Shown here: piece after piece, positions 12,846-27,400 of the stretch
Layout of the letters: the number at the start of each line of letters is the position of its first letter
Numbering within the stretch: the stretch's first letter is position 1
From: Mytilus galloprovincialis
Taxonomy: Eukaryota; Mollusca; Bivalvia; Mytilida; Mytilidae
NCBI RefSeq assembly: GCF_965363235.1
Contig: NC_134839.1
Coordinates: 80,253,410-80,317,409, forward strand
Direction of reading: 5' to 3'
DNA length: 64,000 nucleotides
The notes under the pieces: model-generated
Seen by the model: the letters and a program-made list of their open reading frames with translations, nothing else
Told to the model about the DNA's origin: nothing
Databases searched by the model: none
Position numbers and translations under genes: made by a program

Positions 12846-14439
12846 AAAGTAATATTGATAATAGCTTAAACACTTTTTAATCCGCACGTTACGACGTATA
12901 TCAATCATCGAATTAAACATATTATAAAAGTTTACAAAATAGACAAGCACTATCAAGAAATCCATTGTTGAAATAAGCTATCACATATACAAATCTGGAC
13001 AATATAAATGTTAAGAGATTATAATTCTTAATGTTCAAAAATTGCCGAAACAGAATAAAATAGTATAAAAGCTAAATATCTTATAATATTTCTGATAATG
13101 TCTGTCCCTTTATATTATTTTAAAATGATTTCGAAGTTACCAATGACTATGTTCCTTTTCCCAGTTGAGCTTTATGTCAGATTGAAATCACATATAAATG
13201 TGTACCTAAATTGTTTTATTTTCTCCCAGAATTGTATTTCTACTAAATGTTTAAACGTGCGCAATGAATACTTGTTTCCGGAATAAGCTTACAAAACGTT
13301 TCAGTACAATCATCCATAAACATTGTCACTTAAAATTATAATTGTACCCTTAGTTGTTTCCTGGGCGGGTTAACATCGATAACTGACAGTCCACCTTAAA
13401 AATTGCAGACCCAGCAGTTATAACAACACTATATAAAGACTTAATGTGTTTTGGAACACTTTTCATTAATATCGCTATTCGTAGAATACTTTCGTTTGAA
13501 AACCAAAAAAAAAACATTAACAGAATCATAAGCCGAAATCTTTTAAGACAATCATTGCTTGAGGGAATAACAACTTAAGTTTTAGCAGACATATGTGATC
13601 CATATACTGACAATTCATAATATAAATTATGAAACTCATGGGCGTGCAGTATTCACGAGGGCCATATTTGCATATTAATAAATGGAAAACTTAGAAATTT
13701 AACGCTCCACAGAAAATAAATGCAAAAAGACATGCACAAGACTTTCTGTACAAAAAGTTGTTAGATATTAATAGCGTTTTATGATCAACATACCTTATCA
13801 AGTTTTAGATATATCCTTAGTTTATAGATGACACGTGTTTTGCTTATTGATTACATCAAGATGTTGCATGCCGGAGTCATGTTTATTCATTTATTTTGTT
13901 CATTGATTTCCTTTTAACTTCAATATTCGGTAATATCATTTCCTTTTTTCATTTTCAGTGTATCTAATATTAATGAGTAAGACAACGTTGAAAATAAGTT
14001 TAGTTTTATGTTTAAGTAACAACGAAACATTAAAGGTAGAAATAATGAAATAGATAGTTGTCAGGATAATCACATTTGACATGCAAGTGCATAAGTATTT
14101 TTCATTTTCAAAAGTAGGTAAAAAGGAAAATGTATTGGTTAATTTGTAGATTTTTTGTCAAATACAGATGCACAATTACATCTTAAACATATTTTAATCA
14201 CGAGTCTGCTATGAAGTATACTCTACGCATATCCCATAATAATCTTTAGAATGAAACAAGCACCGACCAATTATTGATACAAATACATATACAAATATAA
14301 GATAAAAGTTATAGGTTTATACAAATTTTGTCTTTTATTTAGCTTATCCTTTAATTCGTAACATGATTCAATATTTATGTAGAATCATATCTATGTGAAA
14401 ATATTTATTAGTTTCCTCAAAAGTAGAATTAGAAAGAAG

Positions 14440-14575
14440 TAAAATCACAAAAATACTGAAATTAGATGAAAATCTAATCGGAAAGTCCATAATCAAATAA
14501 CAAAACACATCAAAAACGAATAGACAAGAACTGTCATATTCCTGATTTCGATAGAGGACAATGCTTCATGTCAGT
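14440..14575 (+). repeat. Family B repeat, partial
   Basis: Matches the family B start (AGTAAAATCACAAAAATACT) through AACTGTCATATTCCTGA and is then replaced by other repeat sequence. Confidence 0.75.
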
Positions 14576-14621
14576 CTGCAGTATATTTTGCCATAAAAAA
14601 ACATGTGTTTATCCTGATGAA

Positions 14622-14840
14622 AGTAAACGGGTGTCCCAATTATAAAAGAAACCAGAGGGACAGTCAAACTCATAGATAAAAAATAAATCGACAACGCCAT
14701 GGCAAAAAAACAAAAAGACAAACAGACAAATAAAAGTACACAACACACAACATAGAAAACTAAAAACTAAGCAACCCGAACCCTACCAAAACTGGGGGTG
14801 ATCTAAGATGCTACGGAAGGGTAAGCAGATCTTGACAACC
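14622..14840 (-). mobile_element. Detached retroelement 3' tail (family H), fossil
   Basis: On the minus strand it matches the sequence that follows the reverse-transcriptase fragment at 20459-20720 (shared CCATGGCGTTGTC, GAGTTTGACTGTCCCTCTGG). It is a 5'-truncated, non-coding fossil of that element. Similar tails lie at 19440-19625 and 20745-20985. Confidence 0.7.
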
Positions 14841-14949
14841 TGTTCATAAAGTCTGTACAAATTATAATTTGAACAAAATCACAAAATTACAAAACGCACA
14901 TATATCATAAATATGAAACGACCGTTAATTACTTGTTTGAAATTACATG

Positions 14950-15245
14950 TAATATGAAAAAAGTAAAATGACAAACAATATCGAGGACCAAAACGGAAAG
15001 TCCCTAAATAAATGGCAAAATAAAAAGATCAAAACTCACCAAACGAATGAACAACAACTGTCATATTCCTGACTTCGGACAGTTATTTTCCTAAGTTGAA
15101 AATGGTGAATTAAATCTAGTTGTATATCCATCCAAACCCCTCACTTGTATGACAGTCGCATAAAATTTTATTATATTGACAACAACAAAACAAACAGACA
15201 TAAAAGGTAAACATGTCAAAATAGGAACAACAGTCAACATTGTGT
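14950..15245 (+). repeat. Family B repeat, nearly full length
   Basis: Runs from AAAAAGTAAAATGACAAACA through CATATTCCTGACTTCGGACA, CTCACTTGTATGACAGTCGC and GTAAACATGTCAAAATA. It is the best guide here to family B length, about 300 bp. Confidence 0.8.
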
Positions 15246-15865
15246 TATACTCTTAATAACTTTAAAAAGAAACAAATATGTAACAAACAAACACACTAAG
15301 GCATAAAGACAAATCACAAAACACACAACTTTTTAAAGAACTTCCAAGTGTCGAAAACAACATTATACAGAGTTTAACTTTTTTAACTTTTTTATTTTAT
15401 GGATATTTTATGAGTTATGGATTCAATAAAATCGAAATATTCATTTGCAAGTGAATAATTCATCATCAATATTTTTAGCTTTATTTGACAAAATTGAACC
15501 ATACTGGCTGCTAAAAGCGAGTTATCATTTCACTATATCTATTTCATTAATGATTGAAAAAAACAAAATCACACTTTAAAGTTTTAGATATCGTAGCTAG
15601 TGGTCCTTTAATTTAAAATGAATAGGATTTTCTTTTAGTTTTGACTCATAAGATAAGTTACAAGCAATGTTGTACGTACTCTTTTTAAAATAATATCGAA
15701 TGGATATAGAATATATAAATTAATACTTTGCGGTAAAAATAATAACATAAAATTTCTATTATTAGAAAACATCTGAGTAAGAAATAACAATAGCAAATAA
15801 AATATCAATATTTGAAGTTATATTTGTGATTGATCTGAAAGATTCTGATAGAATATTCAGTGTCT

Positions 15866-18800
15866 TTATACTGGAGACAAGCAATGTCGTCCTCCATCCA
15901 CAAACAAAAGTTGTCCAGTAACAAATGAGGAGTCATCACTCAATAAAAATTTAATAGTTTTAGCAACTTCTATTGGCTCAGCTGCACCTCCAAGTGGTTG
16001 AAGTTCTTTTTGCCTCTCTAAATACTGTAAAAATCAAACGAAAATCATTAGGAGATATTCAGTTAGCTTTTGCATTAAACATTTAAAAAATTCTGCGGTC
16101 CGATTTAGCTTCAACTTGATTTTGCCTCCAATCTATCTGCTAAGACAAAAGCATGTCACGCGCACTGAAATTGTTATCATATAACAAACAAATCTAGTTT
16201 TTTTCTGACTGAAAATAAAGACAGTATATGCATCCAAATTTCTGTTGTATTCGTCATAACACCTTATATAAGTATCCTCCGTTTTGATTGGTTGATAGCC
16301 AGAGAATATTTCGTGTATTTTTTTAAAGATAAATATTGTTAATACTTCACCATCACCATACACAATGGAATTATTTGCCAAAACGTATATGCCTATTTCC
16401 CCATCATGGAGGCGTTTGCAAATTTTTATGATTTGTTAACAGCTTGTTTTCGCTAATGCTGTGTGAAGCGAAAGCATATGGTGCAATGAAACAAATTTTA
16501 TGCTCAGGAAGGATGTTTACGGAAAATAACTCTCTTAAAAAATCATTCCCCGTCAATCGGATGAAGAAATAATACCTTCTGTAGACTTTTTTCTTCTCGC
16601 AAGTACACCTCTTAAACATAGTAAATTAACAGTTGTAAAATTTGGGGGTTTTCAAGTGATTTTCTGAATATACCTTCATCAGAAACCCCCGAACCTTAAC
16701 ATTTTGAACCGGGGATTCATAGATACGTTAGAATTGTTTAAACATATTAATTTATAGTGGATTAGGAAAAACAAGTTTTGCAACTTATATTAATCCCTTT
16801 CTACTTTGCGGGTGGGAGTGCTGCCTAGTAGCGCCATTAGCCTGCTCTTTTTCGAAATCTACAAGGGTTTCTTTTACGTGCAAGAAATATGGATCTCTCT
16901 TAACACGGGTCATCCATTTTTCGTCCCATTCCGACGGGCTATCATCGTGGATGATAGCCAGTCTCTGAAATTTTCCTCCCGGAACGGGAATCGAACCAAG
17001 AACCTTTGTGTTATTAAACCGATTTGACAAACCATGTTAAGAAAGCAAATGTCGTTAATCTAATATAAGTATAATTTTCAACAGACAGCCAACTTTAATG
17101 ATTATGTCTTTAGACAGCATATAATTAATATCGTTAGGCATACTTTTCTATTCATCAATGAGAAGACTTTGATATTAATACAACTTACTTTTGCATAATT
17201 TTCCTCTGACATACCAGCACGTCTCTGAAAATCCGTAATTATAACACCTGGACTGCAAAAAAAGGGATATATTTAATACATTTAACAGATTATACATACA
17301 TACAGTTGACTACCATGGATTTATATTTAGGCATTCATTGAATGGAAAAAAATTCCAAGTAGGAAAAATGTCATATATTATACCAACAAACAATCAAACC
17401 CAAAGTCGAAAGGAAACAAACAGCATCAATGCCATAAGATAAATAATGAAAAGACAAAAAAATAAATATAGAAGACAATTTTAAATACCTAATTACTAGT
17501 AGTCCTTTCGAAGTAATGATACCTTTTCATGCTGAATATAGCCCCTTCTGTGTAGACTATGGGACAGTCATTATGTTAATTCAACTCATTGTGTAAACAT
17601 TAAAGACCTGTTGGTGACCTTTTGCTGTTGTTTGTTCAATACAAAATACAAAAATACTGCATGATATATAATACAGTTTCACATTTTAAAACATATCGTC
17701 GACCAATATCTAGAATGGACAAAGCCAATGGAACAGATAATTTATATTTTACTTGTAAACTAATTAATAATTTACTTTTTATCAGTTCATATTAGAAAAT
17801 ATCACACTTAAGATAAATTATCTTCACATTTATATTATTTCATATTTGACTGTGTTATACATGTTTTAATTACAGTGCCAATGGCCATATTGAATTGACA
17901 CAGTGATATCCTTAACTATAAATAATATATCTAAAATAAGGATGATTTGGGTTCTTTAATTAAACAGCGTCAGATTTAACGAAAATGTTTATAATAGACA
18001 GACAACAGGCGCCAGTTGATGACATAAAAAAATGATATCACAAACTAATAAGCCCTTTTGGCCATGTGAGCTAAAGTTAACGGATATTGTTACTTTTAAA
18101 ATATTGGTAAAAGTTAAAGTCGTTGAACACAACATTAAAAAGACACACTGAAGAAAACCTAAACTGAAAAAAATTCAATCATAGTAATCGTCTAATCCAT
18201 GTATAACTAAATATGGGTCTGCATGAAACGTTTACTGATCATAAACATAATAATAAGTATATAGGGATTTTACGGCATTTGATCAAGTCACAAATACGTG
18301 TCTTTATTATTTGGTCCTCGTGGTCTTTATTGTAGAGTTTTCTAGTTCATCAAATGTTGTTGTTCAACGAATAATAGTTATAAACGGATAATCCGTCGAT
18401 TTTTTCCTGGTATTCAGGGGATTGATGTTTCATACTTTTTTCTTCTCAAATTCTTTAGCTACAGTAAAGGTAACACGACTGGAAACTAAAATCAAAAGAA
18501 ACTTTTATGTGTGCGTTTCTGTCTAAAGCCAGGAGTCCGTAATTTAGTGATTATCGTTTGTTGTTTCGTAATTTGTTATCAAAAGTACCAGGCGTATAGT
18601 TTGATACGCCAAACGCCCAGATCAAATAGTTAGAAAGTCAAACAAATATAAAGTTGAGGAGCATTGAGGACCCAAAATTCCAAAAAGGTGGTGTCAAATA
18701 CGACAAAGGCAATATAGGCCTGGGATAAGGAAATCCTTAGTATTTCGAATAATTCATACTTTTGTAAACCGTTAATTTATAAAAATTACCATATGCATGT

Positions 18801-21384
18801 CAACATCGAAGTGCCAACTACTGGGCTGATGATTCATATTTGTTATTCGTTCATTATTTTGTACATAAATTAGGCAGTTGGTTTTCTCGTTTGAATTGTT
18901 TTACATTTGTCATTTCGGGGACTTTCATAGCTGATTATGCGGTATGGGCTTTGTTTATAGTTGTAGTTCGTAAGAAGACCTATAGTTGTTAATTTCTGTG
19001 TTATTTGGTCTCTTGTGGAGAGTTGTCTCATTGGCAATCATACCACTTTTCTTTTTTATATTTTCGTCTTTTCCATTTGACTAAAATATTCTCTCTGTTT
19101 TGTTGAACCTGTGGTTTATGATTGTCCAATTGGTATCTTCTTATTGAAGACATTTCATTTTTAATGGAGTAATACTAAAGTAAATACAAAATATATTTTT
19201 GGTTTGGATAATCTTAAGGAAATCATCCATCCACCAAAATAATTGCCATTCATGCATAAAACATTTATTCGAAACATAATGCATACAATCTTCAAATAAT
19301 TTTGTCATTATCAAAATTTCTATACACCGATCAGTCAATTCGTCCTTACCTGGGCATTGTGGTTGAGTTCAATGAACTTAATGCAATCAGTACAAAATTT
19401 TATTGAATCGGTAAAAGTTTTCTAGAAATAAATTAAAACATGCCAATGAGAGGCAAATGATACCAAAGGGACATTCGAACCCATAAGTCGAAAACAAACT
19501 GACAATACCATGACAAAAGAATGAAACACAAAGAAAAGACAACCAACCGTACACATTACACAACATAGAAAACAGAACAATGAGCAACAAAACTCGAACC
19601 CAAAATGTGGGGTCGATCTCAGTTGATATTCGTTCAATAGCTTCCTTGTAAGCAGCAGCCCTGGTGTCTATCAAGAAAATAATGATAGGAAATGCAAGCT
19701 CTGAACGATCGTATCAACTGATAGATATATAATCTATATATGGAGTCGCTAATGGAATGTTCCTACATAAAAATGGAAACTTCAAAATTGGAAGATGAAA
19801 TCTTCTCTTTTGTCGTAAAGGTCTGGTCTTAACTGACCTTCGTTTATCAATTTCTAGATATAAGTTAAGTTATGAGGTACCAGGATTATAATTTAATACG
19901 CCTGACGCGCGTTTCGTCTACATAAGACTCATAAGTGAAGCTCAGATCAAAATAGTTAAAAAGCCAAACAAGTACAAAGTTGAAGAGCATGGAGGACCCA
20001 ACATTCCGAAAAAGTTGTGTCAAGTACGGCTATGTTAATCTATTCCTGGACTGTACTTTCTGTGTCTGTTTTATACTTTATTTCAAGTGCAATTGGCTAG
20101 ATGCGTTCAACATAGTTACAAACTTTGAATTATTTAGTTAGAAAATTTGATCTATAAGTTTATCACCAACTTCAAGATAATGATAGCTTCTTTTCATTAT
20201 TCCTAAGAAGCTTATGCATAGAGTCATCCTAATATGAATAAGTCACACGAGTCAACAAAACGAGCTATAAATTATCAAGAATGCAAGCGTCTTGATGGTG
20301 TCAATTTCAGTGATTTATTTTGTTTAAATCAAATTGATTGTTTAGGAAGTACGAGTTATCCCTCCCTAATACAAGATACTTGTATAAGCCGATCACTTAA
20401 TGTATCGAATGAAATGTGCATGCATATCAGATATCCCGTAAACAAGAACGCATTATAGAAATTGACAATGAGGGTCGGTTGAAAACAAAACTATACGACA
20501 AAAGAGAAGAGTTCAGCTTTCCAATTGTGAACTCTCCATTTCTAAGTACCAACATTCCAGCAGCACCTGCATACGGAGTATATATCTCCCAATTGATACG
20601 ATATTCCCGTGCTTGCATTTCCTATCATGATTTTCTTAATAGAGGGCTAAGGATATGTTCCTTACGTCGTAGCTACAATCTCCTTCCCCTTCATGAATGT
20701 GATCTACTAAATTAAACTATTTACCGGATTTGTAATCACATAAGCAACACGACGGGTGCAAAATGTGGAGCAGGATCTGCTTACCCTTCCGGAACACCTG
20801 AGATCACCCCTAGTTTTTGGTGGGGTGCGTGTTGTTTATTCTTTAGTTTTCTATGTTGTGTCTTGTGTACTATTGTTTGTCTGTTTGTCTTTTTCATTTT
20901 TAGCCATGGCGTTGTCTGTTTATTTTTGATTTATGAGTTTGACTGTCCCTCTGGTATCTTTCGTCCCTCTTTTATACTTAACATGATAGAAGTTGGTGTA
21001 CTTACTTCACTGAATTAACTCTAACTTTGTGAGGTGCAAGATCTAAAAACAATAAGTCAAATATAAATAATAATTGAAAATATCAATATGTCAACATCTT
21101 AGATTTTGATTCAAAATAAAGGAGCATAAAACATGGAAAGATTATGACATGGGGTTTTCTATAACAGCGCCGATATTAAATCGAGACACCCATTTAAAGT
21201 ACAAGAACTTTTGTTAGCAGGATACCAAGGACGATATTAAAATTGACATATATTAATGTTGTCACCATATCTTCTATCTATCGTAATTTTCAGCTAGAGA
21301 TTATGTTAATTATTATAATTGTCTTTTCTACTCTGGTTGTAACCACAAGATTTTGTTCTTATCCGCTTATCATTATTATGTCAG

Positions 21385-21481
<97 letters not shown>

Positions 21482-24400
21482 CTCAGTGTGTTTAAAGTGG
21501 CACAGCATCATTTCCCGACCCATTGGCATAATGATTGCCTTTTTAGAAATATAATAACTTTCTAGCACTTCCCAAATTTCTACATCCACAGTAAACCTGA
21601 ATTACTTTCATTATAATTTTCAAAAATTTATTTAAAATGTGTGATGACCGTTTACTGTTTGTGCTATCTTGATAAACCTAAGGCATTTAGTTCTTTTACG
21701 TCTTTTATTATGGAGTAAATACAAAATTTTAAAAGATTCTCAAAAACCGTTTTCATCTGTATGTAAAATTATTTCATTATTATCTACACCTGTTTGGTGA
21801 AGTATCTTTAGTAGATAATGAATTTTTGTCCAATCAAACTGTTCAGATACACTGACTTAAGAAGGTACACAAAAGAACAACCTAAATTCCTGAATGGAAA
21901 TACAACAATTACTGTGCTACCTTTAACTAATTAGACTGAACTGCAAATTGAAGGAAATCAACTCCGGTCCTATAGGTCCGTAACATTGTTAGAAAACGAC
22001 ATATAAAATATATACACACTAATGTGTCAAGTGTAAGTGGTATGATAGTATGTTTATGAAGTGCTAGTAGATTTGAAATTTCAAATTCACAGGTAAATTT
22101 CTGTTAGGTTCAAAATTTCAAATACTTTGTTTCTTAGCAGCATTGATGAAACATAATTTGCCGTTATGTGCATTCAGTGGAAAGACATCTGTACTGTTAT
22201 ATTTTGCTAAGACAGAATGAATGTCTTAGAAAATACTATGCAATTCATAAAAAAAATAGTTTAGAAAGGAAAAATACGACACGAAACGGATAGCCAAATC
22301 CGTATAATATTCAGTTAGTTCTGACGATATGTCCTTGTTTAACAGAAACGTTTGGAATGTGATGAATACATAACAAATTTCTGAAACATAAAATTCAAGC
22401 AAGAAAGGTTAAAATGTCATTGTCTGAACAAGGTATAATTACGTTGTTTATGACCTCAATAACCAATAAAGACTGGCAAATATATGAAAAGCATTGTAAA
22501 AGAAAAGAAAAGCTACACAGATGATATCTATTAAAACAAACCTAAGGCTAAACACTTAGTAAACATGTCCAGCGCTGCTTTTGACATACAGTAAGCTGGA
22601 CAAACTCCAATCTACAATAAGCAAAACAAAATGATTGCAGAAAGCGTTAAATCATAATCCTTGTTTTTAATTCATTAATAAATAATGAGATATGGTATGA
22701 TATATGTATGCATTTATTGTTAATCATAAAGTGAGATAAGAAGAACGCAAAATCAAACGGCTAGAAAACCGACAAAAGATAGTTTTATAAAGATATCAAA
22801 GTAAAACTGAGGTAAAGTCACATACATAAACACAATTGTAAAACATAAAAGGAAATCTTACTATTTACAAAATAGTAATTGTTATTCTCAAAAATAACAA
22901 AAGTATCTATTATTATAGTTCTCGTTGTGTGAAGTGTGAAGCTCATTTTCAAATTACTCTTTATATATCAAGTTCTAAAACTCACCGGTCTTTGTCCAGA
23001 TATACTAGATACATTAACTATGCTACCTGTTAAATGAGAAAGTCATATCTAAAATAATATTAATCTTGAATAAGTAAGAATAATAATGTCGTTTAAGCAT
23101 CTTTGTACTTTTCAAAAATGATTTTTTTTTAATGGACTTCTAATTTCTGCTTTGGTGGGAACAACTTATAAAGTGTTAATATTATTTCGACCTTTATTTT
23201 GTTCCCATATATGATCGTAATCATCTTTCTTCTTGATATCATGTTTTGATTGGGTTTTTTAACATACCTCATTCATATCAAAAACCCTAAAAACATTGTT
23301 TTCATTTATTTTGACTCGACATGCAGTATGAGCCAACCGTATTGATTAGTTAACTTAATCTTACCTTGTGTCTTAATAAGATGAGGTGCACATCTTTGGG
23401 ACAGGTTAAATGGTGCTTTAACATTAATATCTAGAATACTCTCTAATATTTCTGGCGTTGTTTCCATCATCTTTTTATAATTGCCACTGCCAGCATTATT
23501 CACCTACATACCAAAAATGAAGAGACAATCTAAAAAAAGATTCATTACTAGTACATCTTTTGTGACTTAATGTGATATCAACGCATAGTTCACCAGGGTA
23601 ATGATAACTGAAATTTAAAAAGTTCGTAAATTGTTCTCAATACCCGTTTTGATAATCTTAATGCGGTTGGAGAAGCTAACTTTAATTCAAATTAGTGATA
23701 AGTTGTTTACATGATATAGATGTGCAATTGTGACTTTTTTGTAGAATTTGTGATCGTTGAGAGTCACTGACCTTTTGATAAAGGATTTAAAATAACCTGC
23801 CCGACGTGACCGTCGAAACAAGGAGAAGATACGGAGAGGGATAAAGTAGATTTTTGACATATAAATTGAATATTTGTACAAGATGTCACTTGACATGTTT
23901 AAGTTCGGAAAGACTAAAATAAATTAAGATTTGTGACAGGCGAAGTCACAATTATACATACATGACATATAATAGGATAGAAAAACAACTCTGTATGTGC
24001 TTGTCCAAATAAGAAGCATGTAATTCAGTGGTTGTCTTTAACGCTGTCTTTTATATCTGCTTTTTTTATTGTTTTGTCGCTAATCAAGCCGTTGGTTTTG
24101 CATTTTGAATTGTTTATTCTTTTGTCATGTCGGGGCCTTTTTTAGCTGATTTTGTTGAGAATACCGCAGGAGTTACGACTGTAACGTTTTACCATTTGTA
24201 TCTAGGGTTGACGTTAGTGCGGGCTAAGCATTGAGAATATTATGAAGTAAATGTTAAGCAGTATGGTTATGTACTTTCTATATTATATAGTTGATTTAGC
24301 CCGGACAATCATACAGCATGAAATTTGCTAATTTTTGTAGGCCGTCCGGTGTCCTATAACTGGTTGAATTTACGTTTTTTTTTCACTCTGTTTATCATCT

Positions 24401-27400
24401 CCGTTTGTCATATCGTTAAGAGATATTATGAAATTGAACTCATCACTTCGAATTTTAGTATTCATTCAATGCCATCTAACAATTATATACAAATAAATTA
24501 AAACACCAGCTCAGTTTTGTCAAATATCTAAATTATTCTTACCAAAGCATCAATCTGTCCAAAAGTAGATAGCGTTAATTGTATCAGATTATCTAAATCG
24601 TCTGGTTTAACAACATCGCATCTAACAACTAGAACCTAAAAATGATGCAAACAAGGGAAGGTTTACTTTCAATATATGCTCGTAAGACTTCAACGTTCTA
24701 AAAGACAGATGTAATTGTCCTGCAGAAAAACCGTCCAACAATTTTAACAAACTTTTCGTAATTTGTGCGTTGATGCATGTTTTTCAAGAAACTAAGGTTT
24801 CAACTGCCTCAGGTTCGTTTGGTCATACAGATCTCCATTTTGCGTCTAATACATCCTAAGCTTTCAGAATCTGGGTTTGAGACTTCCTTGTGAAGGTTAA
24901 CCCAGAAAAGGTCTTTTGATGCTCGAAATAGATAAAGTGTTATTTTCATTACTAGCACTTGATCGATACCATTGCTTGGAAGACTTTTAGTGCGCGTGGG
25001 TAGCTGTAACTCAGTAGTCAGTAATCCTATACTGACATGATTCATATCACACTTTTCGTTGATGATTTAATTATCAAACAATTAAGTTGCAACTCCCTCA
25101 GGAAAAGTTGACCTAAGAAGAATTTGACTATATTTTATGTCCTACTGCTCTTCTAGTGCATTAGTCCTATACAACTTTTTCTGTCTTTTAAATGCTTTGG
25201 TTTGATGGAGGTACATCAAGAAAATCGTCGGACACACGAAATTAATAAAGGGTTATTTGTATCTAATGTCAAAGTAGAATCAGCTCATTTTTTTAAAAAT
25301 TGGCTCATTTAAATTTTACCATTTTGTTGTACTTAAACAAAAAATTCAGTATGTTTTAAAAAATAAAACATAAACATAAATATTATTTGAATATAATATC
25401 AAATGTAAAAATTATCATTCTTGGGTCAGAGTCATGGCATGTTTCCTTACGTTTATTCACTGTTCTATTATTTATTTTGTTCACACATTGTTGTCGATAT
25501 GATTTAGGTTTGTGCGACTGTCATACAAGTGAGAGGTTAAGCTATCTATGAAACCAGCTTTAAAACACTATTTTCTATAAAAGAAAATTTCTGTATGAAT
25601 ATGATAGATTTTTTTCCATTTGATTAATGTGTTTGAGCTTTTGGTTTTCCTGGTTTTTTTTTTTTTATCTTTTATTTGTTTTTCAATAGTCAGGATTTTA
25701 CAATATCCCTACAATCACCACCTGACTATGGTTTTTGGGGTAAATATTGAAAGTTATATACAAGACTATGGTTTTTGGGGTAAATATTGAAAGTTATATA
25801 CAAGACTATCCATTTTTTTTAATTTTTTTTTTAAATTTATCTTTCATAATACAAGAATATAGTTATTTAAGAAAAAAAAAGAATATAGCTGCTCACACTC
25901 ACACTTTCTCTCACTACTTACACACAGTCACTGCAATCTTACCATTAGTATGCATGCATGTCTATACATAAAGTAAAAATTCAAAATACCACTGCTCACT
26001 ATAGTATAATTTAAAGTATAAATGATAATAAATCATGAAAAAATTGTATGTAGTGGGGACCAGAATCTTTCATAAGATGCTGCTCTATTATTTTTGTTTG
26101 CAATATAAAACTCATTAGATTGGTATTGTTTTATTCTGAATTTAAGTCCTATAAAACTAGGAGCTATATTTCTTAACTTACATCTAAAGATGTAGTTTTT
26201 AGCTATAATTATTAACAAATTTATAAACAAACTCTTAGTAATAAATCCCAATAAAATTTCCGTCTTACTAATGCTGAAATGCTCATCAAATAATTTAATT
26301 TTCTGTAAAAATGACAACCAAAAATTGTATGTAACATTACAATCATAAAATAAATGTTCTATTGTTTCCTCTTCCTCATTACAGAAGGTACATAGACTTG
26401 TTTCTTTTTGCTTAATTCTATATAAAAATGTATTAGTAGGTATAATTCTATGTAATATTTTATATTGAAAATTCTTTAAATATGTATCCCTACAACATCT
26501 TTTCAAAAGAGAAAAATATTTAGACCATTCTGAGATTTCAGAATTTGTTACATCCTCCCATTTTAAAAATTTCTCATATGGGAGTATGCATATTTTATCT
26601 ACAAGATCTCTGTATACAAATTTTAACTTCTTATTTTCCAAGATCCTTTTAGAAAATGCATCAAAAGGAACAAAATTTTCTAAGTTCAAATCACAATAAT
26701 CTTTGATGTATTTTTTGATATATTTTGGAATGTTAGATAATAAACTATAGTATCTCAAAAAAAAATCCAAATTAAGTTTTTGTCTTACTTGTTGGAATGT
26801 TAGTAGTGATTTACTTTGACTATCTACAATGTCCCTTATAAACTGTATACCATATAACTTCCATTTCATATAAACAGGATATTCAGATATTGGTATAAAG
26901 TTTAAAATATCCAATGACAAAATTTCTGGAACACATAACTTTGTATAAGGCTTTGCCATGTGTAGACATTCAAATATGTCTTTCCAAAATGGATTTTTTA
27001 AGCAATTTGAAATTTCTTTAATCTTATCCTTTTGTAATGTAAAGACTCTGTCACCACCTAACTGTTTCAGTTCTGCTAGTAATAAATTTTGCCAAGTACC
27101 ATCTGAATTTGATAAAAATCTCTTTACCCAAGATAATTTAAGATATGAACAGAAAGACTGCAAATGCACCATATTTAATCCTCCCTGTGAAAAATCTGCA
27201 ATAACAGTACTACGCTTTACTCTATCAGTCTTTCCATTCCAAATGAAATTAAAAAACATAGCACTCAGCTCATTTAATTGTGAGTGAGGTAAATTTGGCA
27301 GGGCAGTCAACAAATGAATCAGTCTCGGCAATGCCAGAGTCTTAATTACAGTAATTTTACCTAGTAATGTTAATTTTCTATGTTGCCAGCTTTTAAGTAT

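Larger units (their letters stand above)
11973..15865. other. Intergenic region between GALNT start and the dehydrogenase 3' end
   Basis: No gene is visible. It should hold the GALNT promoter and the 3' UTR of the dehydrogenase, but I see no clear TATA box. Recognised repeats are a tandem duplication with a family A insertion (12386-12845), family B copies (14440-14575, 14950-15245) and a detached retroelement tail (14622-14840). The rest is AT-rich single-copy-looking DNA. Confidence 0.6.

Noticed and set aside
16980-17045. Genuine tRNA gene
   Set aside because: A B box is present but the cloverleaf is decayed and it continues into a SINE body.
21243-21589. Ile-Tyr-rich ORFs on both strands
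   Set aside because: Read-through of the (TA)n microsatellite.
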